Shown: positions 16,409 through 23,544 of the stretch, one piece after another | Position numbering within the stretch: position 1 is the first letter of the stretch | Layout of the letters: every line of letters starts with the position of its first letter | Origin: Candidatus Rokuibacteriota bacterium | Lineage (GTDB): Bacteria > Methylomirabilota > Methylomirabilia > Rokubacteriales > CSP1-6 | Assembly (NCBI GenBank): GCA_003221515.1 | Contig: QHSI01000113.1 | Span: forward strand, 9,027-59,381 | Direction of reading: 5' to 3' | Length of the DNA stretch: 50,355 bases | Notes under the pieces: generated by a model | Seen by the model: only the letters and a program-made list of their open reading frames with translations | Told to the model about the DNA's origin: nothing | Database searches by the model: none | Made by a program: the position numbers and the translations under genes

Positions 16409-17380
16409 ATGAAGGCGATCGTCTTCGACCGAGTAGGCGGCCCCGAAGTCCTGGCGCTCGTCGATGTTCCCAAGCCCGAGGTTCGGGCGGGCGGCGTGCT
16501 GATCAAGAGCCACACGATCGGCGTGAACTTCGCCGACACGCGCTTTCGCCAGGGACAGTACGCCGTCCCGGCCAAGCCGCCCGACACGCCGGGGATGGAG
16601 GCGGCGGGCGTGATCGAGGCGGTCGGAGCAGGCGTCACGAATCTGCGGCCGGGGATGCGCGTGGCCGCCTTCACCAGCAAGGCCTATGCGGAGTACTGCC
16701 TGTCCCCGTCCTTCATGGTCGTTCCGCTGCCGGATTCCGTGAGCTTCAACGACGGCGCCGCGTTCCTGATCCAGGTGCTGACCGCCTATCATCTGCTGCA
16801 CACCGTCGGCTCGACCGGTCCGGGTCGGACCGTGCTGGTCCATTCGGCGGCCGGCGGTGTCGGGCTCGCGGCGGTCCAGCTGGCCAAGGCGGCGGGCGCC
16901 CGCGTGTTCGGAACGGTGTCCAGCGACGACAAGGTCGCGCTCGCGAAGTCCAGCGGCGCCGACGCGATCATCAACTACACCCGTGACAAGTTCGCCGACG
17001 AGGTGCTGCGGCTCACCGACGGACGCGGCGTCGACCTGATCCTGGACGCGGTCGGCAAGCCGACCTTCGAGGAAGGGCTCCGGTGCCTGGCGCCCTTCGG
17101 GCACCTGGCGCTCTACGGGCGCTCCGGCGGCGCCACCGACCCGCTCAACGTGGCCACGCTCTCGCCGAAGTCGCTGAAGGTGAGCGGCTTCTCGCTGCCG
17201 ACGATCACGCGGAACTTCCCCGACAAGACGCGCGAGAGCGCCGAGCGCTGCTTCGCGCTCCTGCGTGAGGGCAAGCTGAAGCTGCACATCGGGAAGATCT
17301 TCCCGCTGGCCGAGGCGGCCGAGGCTCATCGCTACCTCGAGTCGCGTCAGTCGACCGGGAAGCTCCTCCTGATTCCCTAG
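16409..17380 (+). CDS. NADPH:quinone oxidoreductase family protein (zinc-free MDR)
   Basis: 323 residues of the medium-chain dehydrogenase/reductase fold. The N-terminal GroES-like domain has GVNFADTRFRQGQY and PGMEAAGVIEAVG. The Rossmann NADPH site is VLVHSAAGGVGLAAVQLA. The cysteine/histidine zinc ligands of alcohol dehydrogenases are absent, which points to the quinone oxidoreductase/crotonyl-CoA-reductase-like branch. It reduces quinones or enones in the cytoplasm. GAGAGGA precedes ATG 16409. It stands alone, divergent from the signalling operon across a 193-bp gap that holds only promoter-like sequence (TACACT at 16325). Confidence 0.9.
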   Translation: MKAIVFDRVGGPEVLALVDVPKPEVRAGGVLIKSHTIGVNFADTRFRQGQYAVPAKPPDTPGMEAAGVIEAVGAGVTNLRPGMRVAAFTSKAYAEYCLSPSFMVVPLPDSVSFNDGAAFLIQVLTAYHLLHTVGSTGPGRTVLVHSAAGGVGLAAVQLAKAAGARVFGTVSSDDKVALAKSSGADAIINYTRDKFADEVLRLTDGRGVDLILDAVGKPTFEEGLRCLAPFGHLALYGRSGGATDPLNVATLSPKSLKVSGFSLPTITRNFPDKTRESAERCFALLREGKLKLHIGKIFPLAEAAEAHRYLESRQSTGKLLLIP

Positions 17381-17386
17381 TTCGTA

Positions 17387-17494
17387 TCAGGATCCCATCG
17401 AGGAGAGCTCACGACCGCCGGCCGGACGGTCGAGCGTGATGATGACCACGCGGCCGTCGCGCTCGAGCCGCACGGCATCCGAACCAGCGCTCAT
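17387..17494 (-). pseudogene. Enoyl-CoA hydratase/crotonase N-terminal fragment
   Basis: A 35-codon frame, ATG 17494 to TGA 17387, starting MSAGSDAVRLERDGRVVIIT and continuing LDRPA. That is the usual first beta strands of a crotonase, which is normally about 260 residues. The frame then runs into GGRELSSMGS and stops next to the convergent oxidoreductase gene. It is best read as the stump of a deleted gene. It is too short to be found by length-based gene callers. Confidence 0.6.
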
Positions 17495-17575
17495 CGTCGC
17501 CACGATCGCCTCCGTCCCGCGGTGGTGTCCGGTAGACTATCAGAACCAGTCATCCATGTATGAGGAGCTCCTCCC

Positions 17576-18781
17576 ATGACCGAGCATGATGGGCACCTCG
17601 ACGGCGTTCTCACGGGCACGCGCGTCCTCGACTTCGGGCGGTACATCGCGGGCCCGTACTGCGCGGCGCTCCTGGCCGACCTGGGCGCCGACGTGATCCG
17701 CATCGAGCGCCGCGGTGGCGGCGAGGATCGCTGGGTCGCGCCGGTGGCGCCGGACGGCGTCGGCGCGCTGTATCTCGTGATGAACCGCAACAAGCGCGCG
17801 ATGACGCTCGACCCGGCGTGCCCCGAGGGCCGCGAGATCGTCCGCAAGCTCGTGGCGACCGCCGACGTCGTCGTCGCCAACCTGCCGCCCGAAGTCCTGA
17901 GATCGCTCGCCCTCGACCTCGAGAGCCTCCGTCGGGTCAAGCCGGACATCATCCTGACCACGGTCACCGCGTTCGGCGCCGGCGGCCCGTGGAGCCACAA
18001 GCACGGCTTCGACGGCATCGGCCAGGTGATGTGCGGCTCGGCCTACCTGACCGGCACGCCCGAGCAACCGCTGCGGGCGGCGGTGGCGTGGGTCGACTGC
18101 GGGACGGCGTCGCTCGCCGCGTTCGGCACGCTGGCGGCGCTCATGGCGCGCGGCAAGACCGGCCGGGGTCAGAAGGTCGAGGGCGCGCTGCTCCGCACCG
18201 CGGTCGCCTTCAACAATCCGACGCTCGTCGAGCAGCAGGTGGCCCAGCCCAACCGGGTGGCCACGGTGAACCGCGGTCAGACGTCGGCGCCGTCCGATCT
18301 TTACCGGACGCGGGACGGCTGGATCCTCACCGCCGCGATCGGCGAGCCGATGTTCGCGCGCTGGGCCGCGCTGATGGGCGAGCGGCACTGGCTCGACGAT
18401 CCGCGCTTCAAGGACGACCTCGCGCGCGGCGACAACGGTGAGGCGATCTCCAAGCGCATGGCGGAGTGGACCGCGACCCGCACGACGGCGGAGGCGCTGG
18501 CCGGGCTGGAGGGCACGAAGATTCCGGCGGCGCCGCTCTACTCGCCGCAGCAAGCGCTGGAGGACGCGCACATCCGCACCGCGAAGCTCCTCGAGGACAC
18601 GGACTATCCCGGACTCGCGCGCAAGGCGCCGCTCGCGCCGACCCCGGTGGATCTCTCGGAGACGCCCGGACGCTTTCGTCATCGCGCGCCCACGATCGGC
18701 GAGCACACCGCCGAGATCCTGGGCGAACTGGGCTACGATCGCGCGGCCATCGAAGGCCTGGAATCGCGCGGGGTGATCTGA
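17576..18781 (+). CDS. CaiB/BaiF family class III CoA-transferase
   Basis: 401 residues with the family opening LTGTRVLDFGRYIAGPYCAA, then MNRNKRAMTLDP, a probable catalytic aspartate in AVAWVDCGTASL, and the C-terminal PTIGEHTAEILGELGYD. It transfers CoA between organic acids. It is clearly diverged from the CoA-transferase at 9908-11101, so the two probably serve different substrates. GAGGAG lies about 10 nt before ATG 17576, with a TAGACT hexamer upstream at about 17532. The crotonase stump just upstream suggests that a fuller acyl-CoA pathway once stood here. Confidence 0.92.
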   Translation: MTEHDGHLDGVLTGTRVLDFGRYIAGPYCAALLADLGADVIRIERRGGGEDRWVAPVAPDGVGALYLVMNRNKRAMTLDPACPEGREIVRKLVATADVVVANLPPEVLRSLALDLESLRRVKPDIILTTVTAFGAGGPWSHKHGFDGIGQVMCGSAYLTGTPEQPLRAAVAWVDCGTASLAAFGTLAALMARGKTGRGQKVEGALLRTAVAFNNPTLVEQQVAQPNRVATVNRGQTSAPSDLYRTRDGWILTAAIGEPMFARWAALMGERHWLDDPRFKDDLARGDNGEAISKRMAEWTATRTTAEALAGLEGTKIPAAPLYSPQQALEDAHIRTAKLLEDTDYPGLARKAPLAPTPVDLSETPGRFRHRAPTIGEHTAEILGELGYDRAAIEGLESRGVI

Positions 18782-18807
18782 GCCAGTCGAAGAAAGCAGA
18801 GCTGGGA

Positions 18808-19305
18808 GTGTCACGGAGACGAATTCTAAATGGGCGACCGTGGCGTCGGCGATCCATATCTGCATCTGCCCTCGTGGTCGTTCTGGCGATACTTTGTATC
18901 ACCGCCCAGGGAGATCCTGCGGCGAGCTGTACTGACCTACCTGAGGGACTAGAAAACTTTATCCGGTATCACAAGGTCTATCATTTCAATGGCGACCCGC
19001 CTTCGCGCGAACAGGACGAACTCTCCCTCTGGAAGACAAAGAGCGGCACGGCCTGCTTCCTCTTGAAAACCATAGGGGCGAATTACCATCGGTGCGAGAT
19101 CTCGGATACTGCATCGGTGATTGGCCCCAATACGCTCGAATTCAGGAAAGGGACCTGTACGCTCACTTTTCAAAGGGCGGCCCCAGGAACGGTCAAGCTT
19201 GTGGCTTCGCGTGGTTGGGAGCGCTTTGGGCGTGGCGGAACGTGCCCGAAGGGCCATTGTGGAATGTATGGAGAAGTCGAATCCGGCACCTTCCGGGAGA
19301 GGTAG
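18808..19305 (+). CDS. Cys-rich secreted protein of unknown function
   Basis: A 165-residue frame from GTG 18808: a basic N-terminus (SRRRILNGRPWRRRS), a hydrophobic signal segment (ALVVVLAILCIT) and a mature part with six cysteines, including a C-x-x-x-x-C pair (CPKGHC) near the C-terminus. Base composition is visibly richer in A/T than in the neighbours, and the codon choice (AAA, ATA, TTT, AGA) differs. This suggests recent acquisition or weak expression. The start is uncertain because no strong ribosome binding site is present. I recognise no family; it could be a disulphide-stabilised exported protein. Confidence 0.5.
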   Translation: MSRRRILNGRPWRRRSISASALVVVLAILCITAQGDPAASCTDLPEGLENFIRYHKVYHFNGDPPSREQDELSLWKTKSGTACFLLKTIGANYHRCEISDTASVIGPNTLEFRKGTCTLTFQRAAPGTVKLVASRGWERFGRGGTCPKGHCGMYGEVESGTFRER

Positions 19306-19372
19306 CTAAGAAATGTCCTCTACAGAAGGTTGTGGGCGGCTCCCGTCCCGGTGCTCCCATGGAATGTAATCA

Positions 19373-20599
19373 CTATATCCGTCGCACGCGGGGGAACGTC
19401 AGCGCCGCGGCGCCGGCCAGCGCCGTCAGGGCGAGGCCACTGGCGCCGAGGGCGATGCCGACGCCGAACAGCGACGCGAGCGCGCCGATCTGGAGCTGGC
19501 CGAGCGGCGCCAGCCCGATCGCCACGACCCAGGCGCCGCCCGCGCGCCCGCGCAGCCGCTCGGGCACGCTGAGCTGCATCAGGCTCTGCGAGAGCAGGTC
19601 CGAGACGGCGCCGAGCGCGTTCACGGCGACCAGCACGATCACGACGCCGGCATAGCCCACGACGCGCGGCGCGGCGCCGAGCGTGACCAGGCTCGCGCCG
19701 AACGCCAGCAGCACCACCAGGAACCGTGTCCCGCCGCCGCGCACCTGGCCGCGCGCCCCGACGGCGAAGAGGCCGAGGATCCCGCCGACCGCGCGTGCGG
19801 CGTTCATCGTGCCGAGACCCTCGGGCCCGACGCGGAGGACGTCGCGCGCCATGCTCGGGAGCAAGGCCTGGTGCGAGAAGCCGAGGATCTCGGCGCAGGC
19901 GGTGAGCAGCATCAGGATCGGCAGGATCCGATCGGTTCGCATCGCGGTGACGAACCCGACGACCCCGCGCCACAGCGAGCCGGCGGCGGCCCGCCGGATC
20001 CCGGTTGGCGCCGAGGCCGGCAGGAGCGCGGCGGCGCCGGCGAGATAGCCCACCGCGACCGCCACGTACGCGACGCCGGAGCCGAAGTGCGCGATCAGCA
20101 TTCCGGCGCCCAGCGAGCCGACCAGCCAGCCCGCGCGCATCGCGACGCCGAGCAGCGCGAGGGCGTTGATCAGCTCCTTTGGACCGACGACGTCGTGGGT
20201 GTAGCTCTGGCGGGCGGCCCACTCGACGCCGCGGATGACCCCGGCGACCAGGGTCAGCAGCAGGAGGTGCGCGAAGCGCACGCGCCCCGCGAGCGTCAGC
20301 GCGCCGAGCGCAGAGGCCGTGAGCGCCTGGCCGGCGCCCGTCAGCATCAGCAGGCGATGGCGCGGAAATCGATCGGCGAGGACGCCGGCCGGAGCGCCGA
20401 CGAAGAAGAGCGGGAGCGCACGCATTCCGAGCGCCACGCCGACCAGGAACGGGGAGCTCGTCAGCTCGAGCGCCAGCCAGCCGAGCACGACGACCTCGCC
20501 CATCGTTCCCACGGCGTTCAGGACCATGGAGCTCCCGAGCCAGCGGAAGTCCCGAAGACGGAAGATCGAGAGCTGGAGGATGCACGATCGTCCTCGCAC
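19373..20599 (-). CDS. MFS transporter
   Basis: 408 residues with about 12 hydrophobic segments. The loop 2-3 signature of the major facilitator superfamily is present (GVLADRFPRHRLL, residues about 70-82). The N-terminus (IFRLRDFRWLGSSMVLNAVG) resembles the EntS-like efflux branch. It is an inner-membrane exporter of unknown substrate. The start is the GTG at 20599. It is divergent from the DUF1989 gene across 57 bp. Confidence 0.85.
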   Translation of the reverse strand: MRGRSCILQLSIFRLRDFRWLGSSMVLNAVGTMGEVVVLGWLALELTSSPFLVGVALGMRALPLFFVGAPAGVLADRFPRHRLLMLTGAGQALTASALGALTLAGRVRFAHLLLLTLVAGVIRGVEWAARQSYTHDVVGPKELINALALLGVAMRAGWLVGSLGAGMLIAHFGSGVAYVAVAVGYLAGAAALLPASAPTGIRRAAAGSLWRGVVGFVTAMRTDRILPILMLLTACAEILGFSHQALLPSMARDVLRVGPEGLGTMNAARAVGGILGLFAVGARGQVRGGGTRFLVVLLAFGASLVTLGAAPRVVGYAGVVIVLVAVNALGAVSDLLSQSLMQLSVPERLRGRAGGAWVVAIGLAPLGQLQIGALASLFGVGIALGASGLALTALAGAAALTFPRVRRI

Positions 20600-20642
20600 T
20601 CTCCGGCGCTGTCAAGGCTCGGGCGGGCGCGCGGAGGTCGGC

Positions 20643-20648
20643 TATACT
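20643..20648 (+). promoter_or_regulatory. -10 element (TATACT) for a leaderless-type start
   Basis: TATACT ends 8 nt before ATG 20657, and no Shine-Dalgarno sequence lies between them. The expected transcription start would fall at or next to the start codon. The same arrangement is seen before 2775, 48863 and 49587. Confidence 0.45.
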
Positions 20649-20656
20649 CGGCCCCG

Positions 20657-21310
20657 ATGGGCCGCGGGAGGGGACCGGCCGCGAGCGTGGTCGAGGATCG
20701 CGTGATCCCGCCCGGGCAGTGGTGGGCGCGCGTGATCCCGCGCGGGCACACGCTCCGGATCGTCGATCTGGAGGGCAAGCAGGCTGTGGACTTCCTCTGT
20801 TACAACGCCGCGGACCCGGAGGAACGCTACAACGCGGCGGACACGATGAAGTACGCGAAGACGATCTTCCTCACGCGCGGTCACGGCATCTACTCGGATC
20901 GGGGCCGCCGCCTGTTCACGATCGTGGAGGACACGTGTGGCCGACACGACACGATCGGCGGTTGCTGCAGCGCCGAGAGCAACGAGGTCCGCTACGGCGT
21001 GAAGGACTCCCCGAGCTGCCGGGCCAACTTCCGGATGGCGCTCGCCACCTTCGGGCTCGGGCCGAAGGACATCGTCGCGAACATCAATTTCTTCATGAAC
21101 GTTCCCGTGGAGTCGGACGGGGCGATGGGGATCGTGGACGGGCTCTCGAAGGCGGGGGACTACGTGGACCTGAGGGCCGACTTGGACGTGCTGGCGGTGA
21201 TCTCGAACTGCCCTCAGGTCCACAACCCGTGCAACGGCTTCAATCCGACGCCGATCCGGGTGGTGGTGACGGAGGGGCCTACCGGGCGAACGCCGGCGTC
21301 CCCTGGATAA
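20657..21310 (+). CDS. Urea carboxylase-associated family protein (DUF1989)
   Basis: 217 residues. Family motifs are IPRGHTLRIVDLEGKQAVDF near the N-terminus, the Cys/His-rich EDTCGRHDTIGGCCS in the middle, and CPQVHNPCNGFNPTPIRV near the C-terminus, which supply the probable metal ligands. Relatives lie beside urea carboxylase or aminomethyltransferase genes, and some have guanidine- or carboxyguanidine-related deiminase activity. No such partner is present here. The final 32 nt overlap tail-to-tail with the VOC gene. Confidence 0.85.
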   Translation: MGRGRGPAASVVEDRVIPPGQWWARVIPRGHTLRIVDLEGKQAVDFLCYNAADPEERYNAADTMKYAKTIFLTRGHGIYSDRGRRLFTIVEDTCGRHDTIGGCCSAESNEVRYGVKDSPSCRANFRMALATFGLGPKDIVANINFFMNVPVESDGAMGIVDGLSKAGDYVDLRADLDVLAVISNCPQVHNPCNGFNPTPIRVVVTEGPTGRTPASPG

Positions 21311-21788
21311 CCTCGTCCCAGGGCCCGGGGAAGCGACCCTTGTCACCCGTGCCCGAGAACGGCCGCTCCCGGCGCCATTCGCTCCTCGGCAGCTCGTAGT
21401 AGACCTCGAGCCCGTTCCCGTCGGGATCCGAGAAGTACACGCCGATCGAGACGGTGTGGTCCGAGACGCTGACCGGCACGCCCTTGTCCTTGAGCCTCAG
21501 GTAAATCTCCTTCAGATCGTCGAGGCATCCCATTCGCCAGGCAAAGTGGTTCAGCCCGACCTGCCGCTTCTGCGGCCCGGGGGCGTCCTCGCCGACCTCG
21601 AAGAGGGCGACGTCGTGGGCGTGGGCCGGGTCGCACGCGAGGAACACCGCGCGCACCCTTCCGGTGTCCTTGAAGTACATCGTGTCCTGGGTGTGCAGGC
21701 CCAGGATGTCGGTGTACCAGCGGTGCGACTGCTCGGCGTTGCGCACGAAGATGTTGACGTGATCGAGGGACACCGGCCTGTACGCCAT
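21279..21788 (-). CDS. VOC (glyoxalase/extradiol dioxygenase) superfamily protein
   Basis: 169 residues forming two beta-alpha-beta-beta-beta modules. Probable metal ligands are His in SLDHVNIFV, His in GLNHFAW and Glu in GNGLEVYYE, the 2-His-1-Glu set of type I extradiol dioxygenases and glyoxalases. The segment SDPDGNGLEVYYELP is typical. ATG 21788 has AAGGAG correctly placed upstream, so the longer upstream frame is rejected. It is divergent from the sigma-54 activator, with a rich regulatory region between (21789-21950). The substrate is unknown, probably an aromatic diol or a small carbonyl compound. Confidence 0.85.
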   Translation of the reverse strand: MAYRPVSLDHVNIFVRNAEQSHRWYTDILGLHTQDTMYFKDTGRVRAVFLACDPAHAHDVALFEVGEDAPGPQKRQVGLNHFAWRMGCLDDLKEIYLRLKDKGVPVSVSDHTVSIGVYFSDPDGNGLEVYYELPRSEWRRERPFSGTGDKGRFPGPWDEVIQGTPAFAR

Positions 21789-21799
21789 GTTCGTTCTCC

Positions 21800-21831
21800 T
21801 TCCGACACGATCGAGTTCCGACACGATCGAG
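21800..21831. repeat. Perfect 16-bp tandem direct repeat
   Basis: TTCCGACACGATCGAG occurs twice with no spacer (21800-21815 and 21816-21831). It lies between the TATACT -10 element and the ribosome binding site of the VOC gene, i.e. in its 5' untranslated region. It may be a slippage duplication or a two-site regulator target. Confidence 0.7.
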
Positions 21832-21839
21832 CGGGCGCA

Positions 21840-21909
21840 AGTATACCGCACCAGGGTTCCCGGTCATCCGATTCAGGTGTTCACCTGATTGTCCACTGTG
21901 AAATCGGAT
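21840..21909. promoter_or_regulatory. Divergent control region with nested inverted repeats
   Basis: On the minus strand TATACT (21845-21840) is a -10 element for the VOC gene. Upstream of it lies TCAGGTGTTCACCTGA (21873-21888), a near-perfect 16-bp palindrome. This is nested inside a second inverted pair, ATCCGATT (21866-21873) and AATCGGAT (21902-21909). The block sits between the VOC gene and the sigma-54 activator. A dimeric regulator binding here is likely, but its identity is unknown. Confidence 0.5.
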
Positions 21910-21950
21910 TCCAGTATTACACCGTCGAGTTTCCACATATGGAGGTGACC

Positions 21951-22934
21951 GTGAGTATCGTGGACTTGGCGCTCCAAGAGCCGCTCCTCGACGGGAGCCG
22001 CGAGATGCGGGCGATCCAGTCGGTGGTCGCGAGCGTCGCGGACACGGACGCGACCGTGCTGATCCGCGGTGAGAGCGGGGTCGGCAAGGACGTGATCGCC
22101 CGTACCATTCACGTCGCGTCGGCCCGCCGAGACCACCCGTTCGTCAAGGTCAACTGCGCCGCTATCCCGACGGGGCTGCTGGAGTCGGAGTTCTTCGGGC
22201 ACGAGCGCGGCGCGTTCACCGGAGCGCACCGGCGCAAGCTCGGCCAGTTCGAGCTGGCGCACCGGGGGACCATCTACCTGGACGAGGTCGGCGACCTGCC
22301 GCTGGCGCTCCAGGCCAAGCTCCTGCACGTGCTCCAGGACCTCCGCTTCTGCCGCGTCGGCGGGCACGGGATGGTCGACGTGGACGTGCGGGTGATCGCG
22401 GCGACCAACGGCAACCTGGAAGGGGCGATGGCCCAAGGCCAGTTCCGCCAGGATCTCTACTATCGGCTCAACGTGGTGGACATCCGGGTTCCGCCTCTGC
22501 GCGAGCGGACGGAGGAAATCCCCCTGCTCGCGTCCACCATGCTCGCGCGATTCAACCGTCAGTATCGGCGAGCGAAGGAACTGTCGCCCGAGACGATGGC
22601 CCGTCTTACAGATTATTCGTGGCCGGGCAACGTCCGGGAATTGGAGAACGTTATGCGACGTCTTGTGGTACTGGCCGACGGGGAGCAGGCGTTCGAGGCG
22701 CTGGTCGCGCAGGACCGGAACGGGCACGCTTCGGCGAGCCGCGCTCCGGCCGACACGTTGAAGGACGTGGCGCGGCGCGCCGCAGGCGACGCCGAGCGCC
22801 GAATCATCGAGGAAGTCCTCGAGCGCGTGCACTGGAACCGCGCCGAGGCGGCGCGCTTCCTCAAGGTCAGCTACAAGACGCTGCTGAACAAGATCGCCGA
22901 GCATCGGCTGGCGCCGCCGAGCCACGCCCGCTGA
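21951..22934 (+). CDS. Sigma-54-dependent activator without an N-terminal sensor domain
   Basis: 327 residues that are almost all AAA+ and DNA-binding domain. Walker A is GESGVGKD (40-47), the sigma-54 contact loop GAFTGA lies at 87-92 and Walker B DEVGD at 111-115. The arginine region FRQDLYYRLNV and the WPGNVRELENV lid follow, and the C-terminal Fis-type helix-turn-helix is WNRAEAARFLKVSYKTLLNKI. It remodels sigma-54 RNA polymerase to open promoters. There is no receiver, GAF or PAS domain, so control must come from expression level or a partner protein. GTG 21951 is preferred because GGAGGTGACC precedes it; ATG 21939 lacks such a site. Confidence 0.92.
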   Translation: MSIVDLALQEPLLDGSREMRAIQSVVASVADTDATVLIRGESGVGKDVIARTIHVASARRDHPFVKVNCAAIPTGLLESEFFGHERGAFTGAHRRKLGQFELAHRGTIYLDEVGDLPLALQAKLLHVLQDLRFCRVGGHGMVDVDVRVIAATNGNLEGAMAQGQFRQDLYYRLNVVDIRVPPLRERTEEIPLLASTMLARFNRQYRRAKELSPETMARLTDYSWPGNVRELENVMRRLVVLADGEQAFEALVAQDRNGHASASRAPADTLKDVARRAAGDAERRIIEEVLERVHWNRAEAARFLKVSYKTLLNKIAEHRLAPPSHAR

Positions 22935-23030
22935 CCGCCGCGCGCGCTACGCGGGTCGGCGGCGCGGCACTCGGCTTCCGGCAGCCCGAGCTCGCGGCGC
23001 ACGAGCGCCGTGCCTCCGGTGGCCTGGGCC

Positions 23031-23400
23031 GAGGCGCGCCAGACCGGCTTCCGACGGGCGTTCATCGATCACCCGTTCAGCGAGGTGTTCGAGTTCGACG
23101 TGCCGAAGATGAAGCGCTAGGCGGCCGCCGGCGTACGCTTCGCGCTCACCTGGGACGAGCTCTCGCCGCTCCTGGGCGTGGACACGCAGGATATGGTCGC
23201 GGCGATCCGCGCGATCGGCCCGGAGCACTTCATGCTGTCGAGCGTCGCCGGGATCCCACTGCTGCCCCAGACGGTCGAGGCGTACCGCCGGCTGGCCGCG
23301 ATGTTCCGCGCCTACGGGATGACCGAAGTCGAGATGCGCCAGCTCATGACGGGCAGCGCCAAGGAGCTGCTGACGCTCTCCCGAGCGTCACTTGCCCCGA
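23031..23400 (+). pseudogene. Amidohydrolase-superfamily (DUF6282-like) gene remnant with internal stop
   Basis: One frame carries FIDHPFSEVFEFDVPKMKR, then TAG (23118-23120), then in the same frame AAAGVRFALTWDEL, VAAIRAIGPEHFMLSS and MTEVEMRQLMTGSAKELL. The order (HP near a strand end, AIRAIGPE..LSS, then a helix ending in xNPA/GSAKELL) is like the C-terminal half of TIM-barrel amidohydrolases of the DUF6282 type. The N-terminal half is missing and the nonsense codon breaks what remains. The family is tentative; the decay is clear. Confidence 0.5.
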
Positions 23401-23486
23401 GCCTTTTTCAGCTCGGCAACTCGGCGCCGCCGCTTGAGACGTCGGAGTCTTTCGACCGCACGCCGCGTTTTCGAGTGCGTAGCCAT
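23388..23486 (-). CDS. Small basic peptide, unrecognised
   Basis: A 32-residue frame (ATG 23486, TGA 23388) starting MATHSKTRRAVERLRRLKRR and ending ELKKARGK; about half the residues are Lys or Arg. GAGGAGG lies 7 nt before the ATG, a good ribosome binding site. It follows the UbiD gene on the same strand by 58 nt. It overlaps the decayed amidohydrolase on the other strand. It may be a nucleic-acid-binding micropeptide, or chance. Confidence 0.4.
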   Translation of the reverse strand: MATHSKTRRAVERLRRLKRRRRVAELKKARGK

Positions 23487-23544
23487 TGGATCGACCTCCT
23501 CGCCCTGTGTCTGAAGAGACGACACCACCGGGCGCGCGTGAGCT

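Noticed and set aside
23118-23120. TAG as a pyrrolysine codon
   Set aside because: The N-terminal half of the gene is missing and there is no sign of Pyl usage; decay is simpler.
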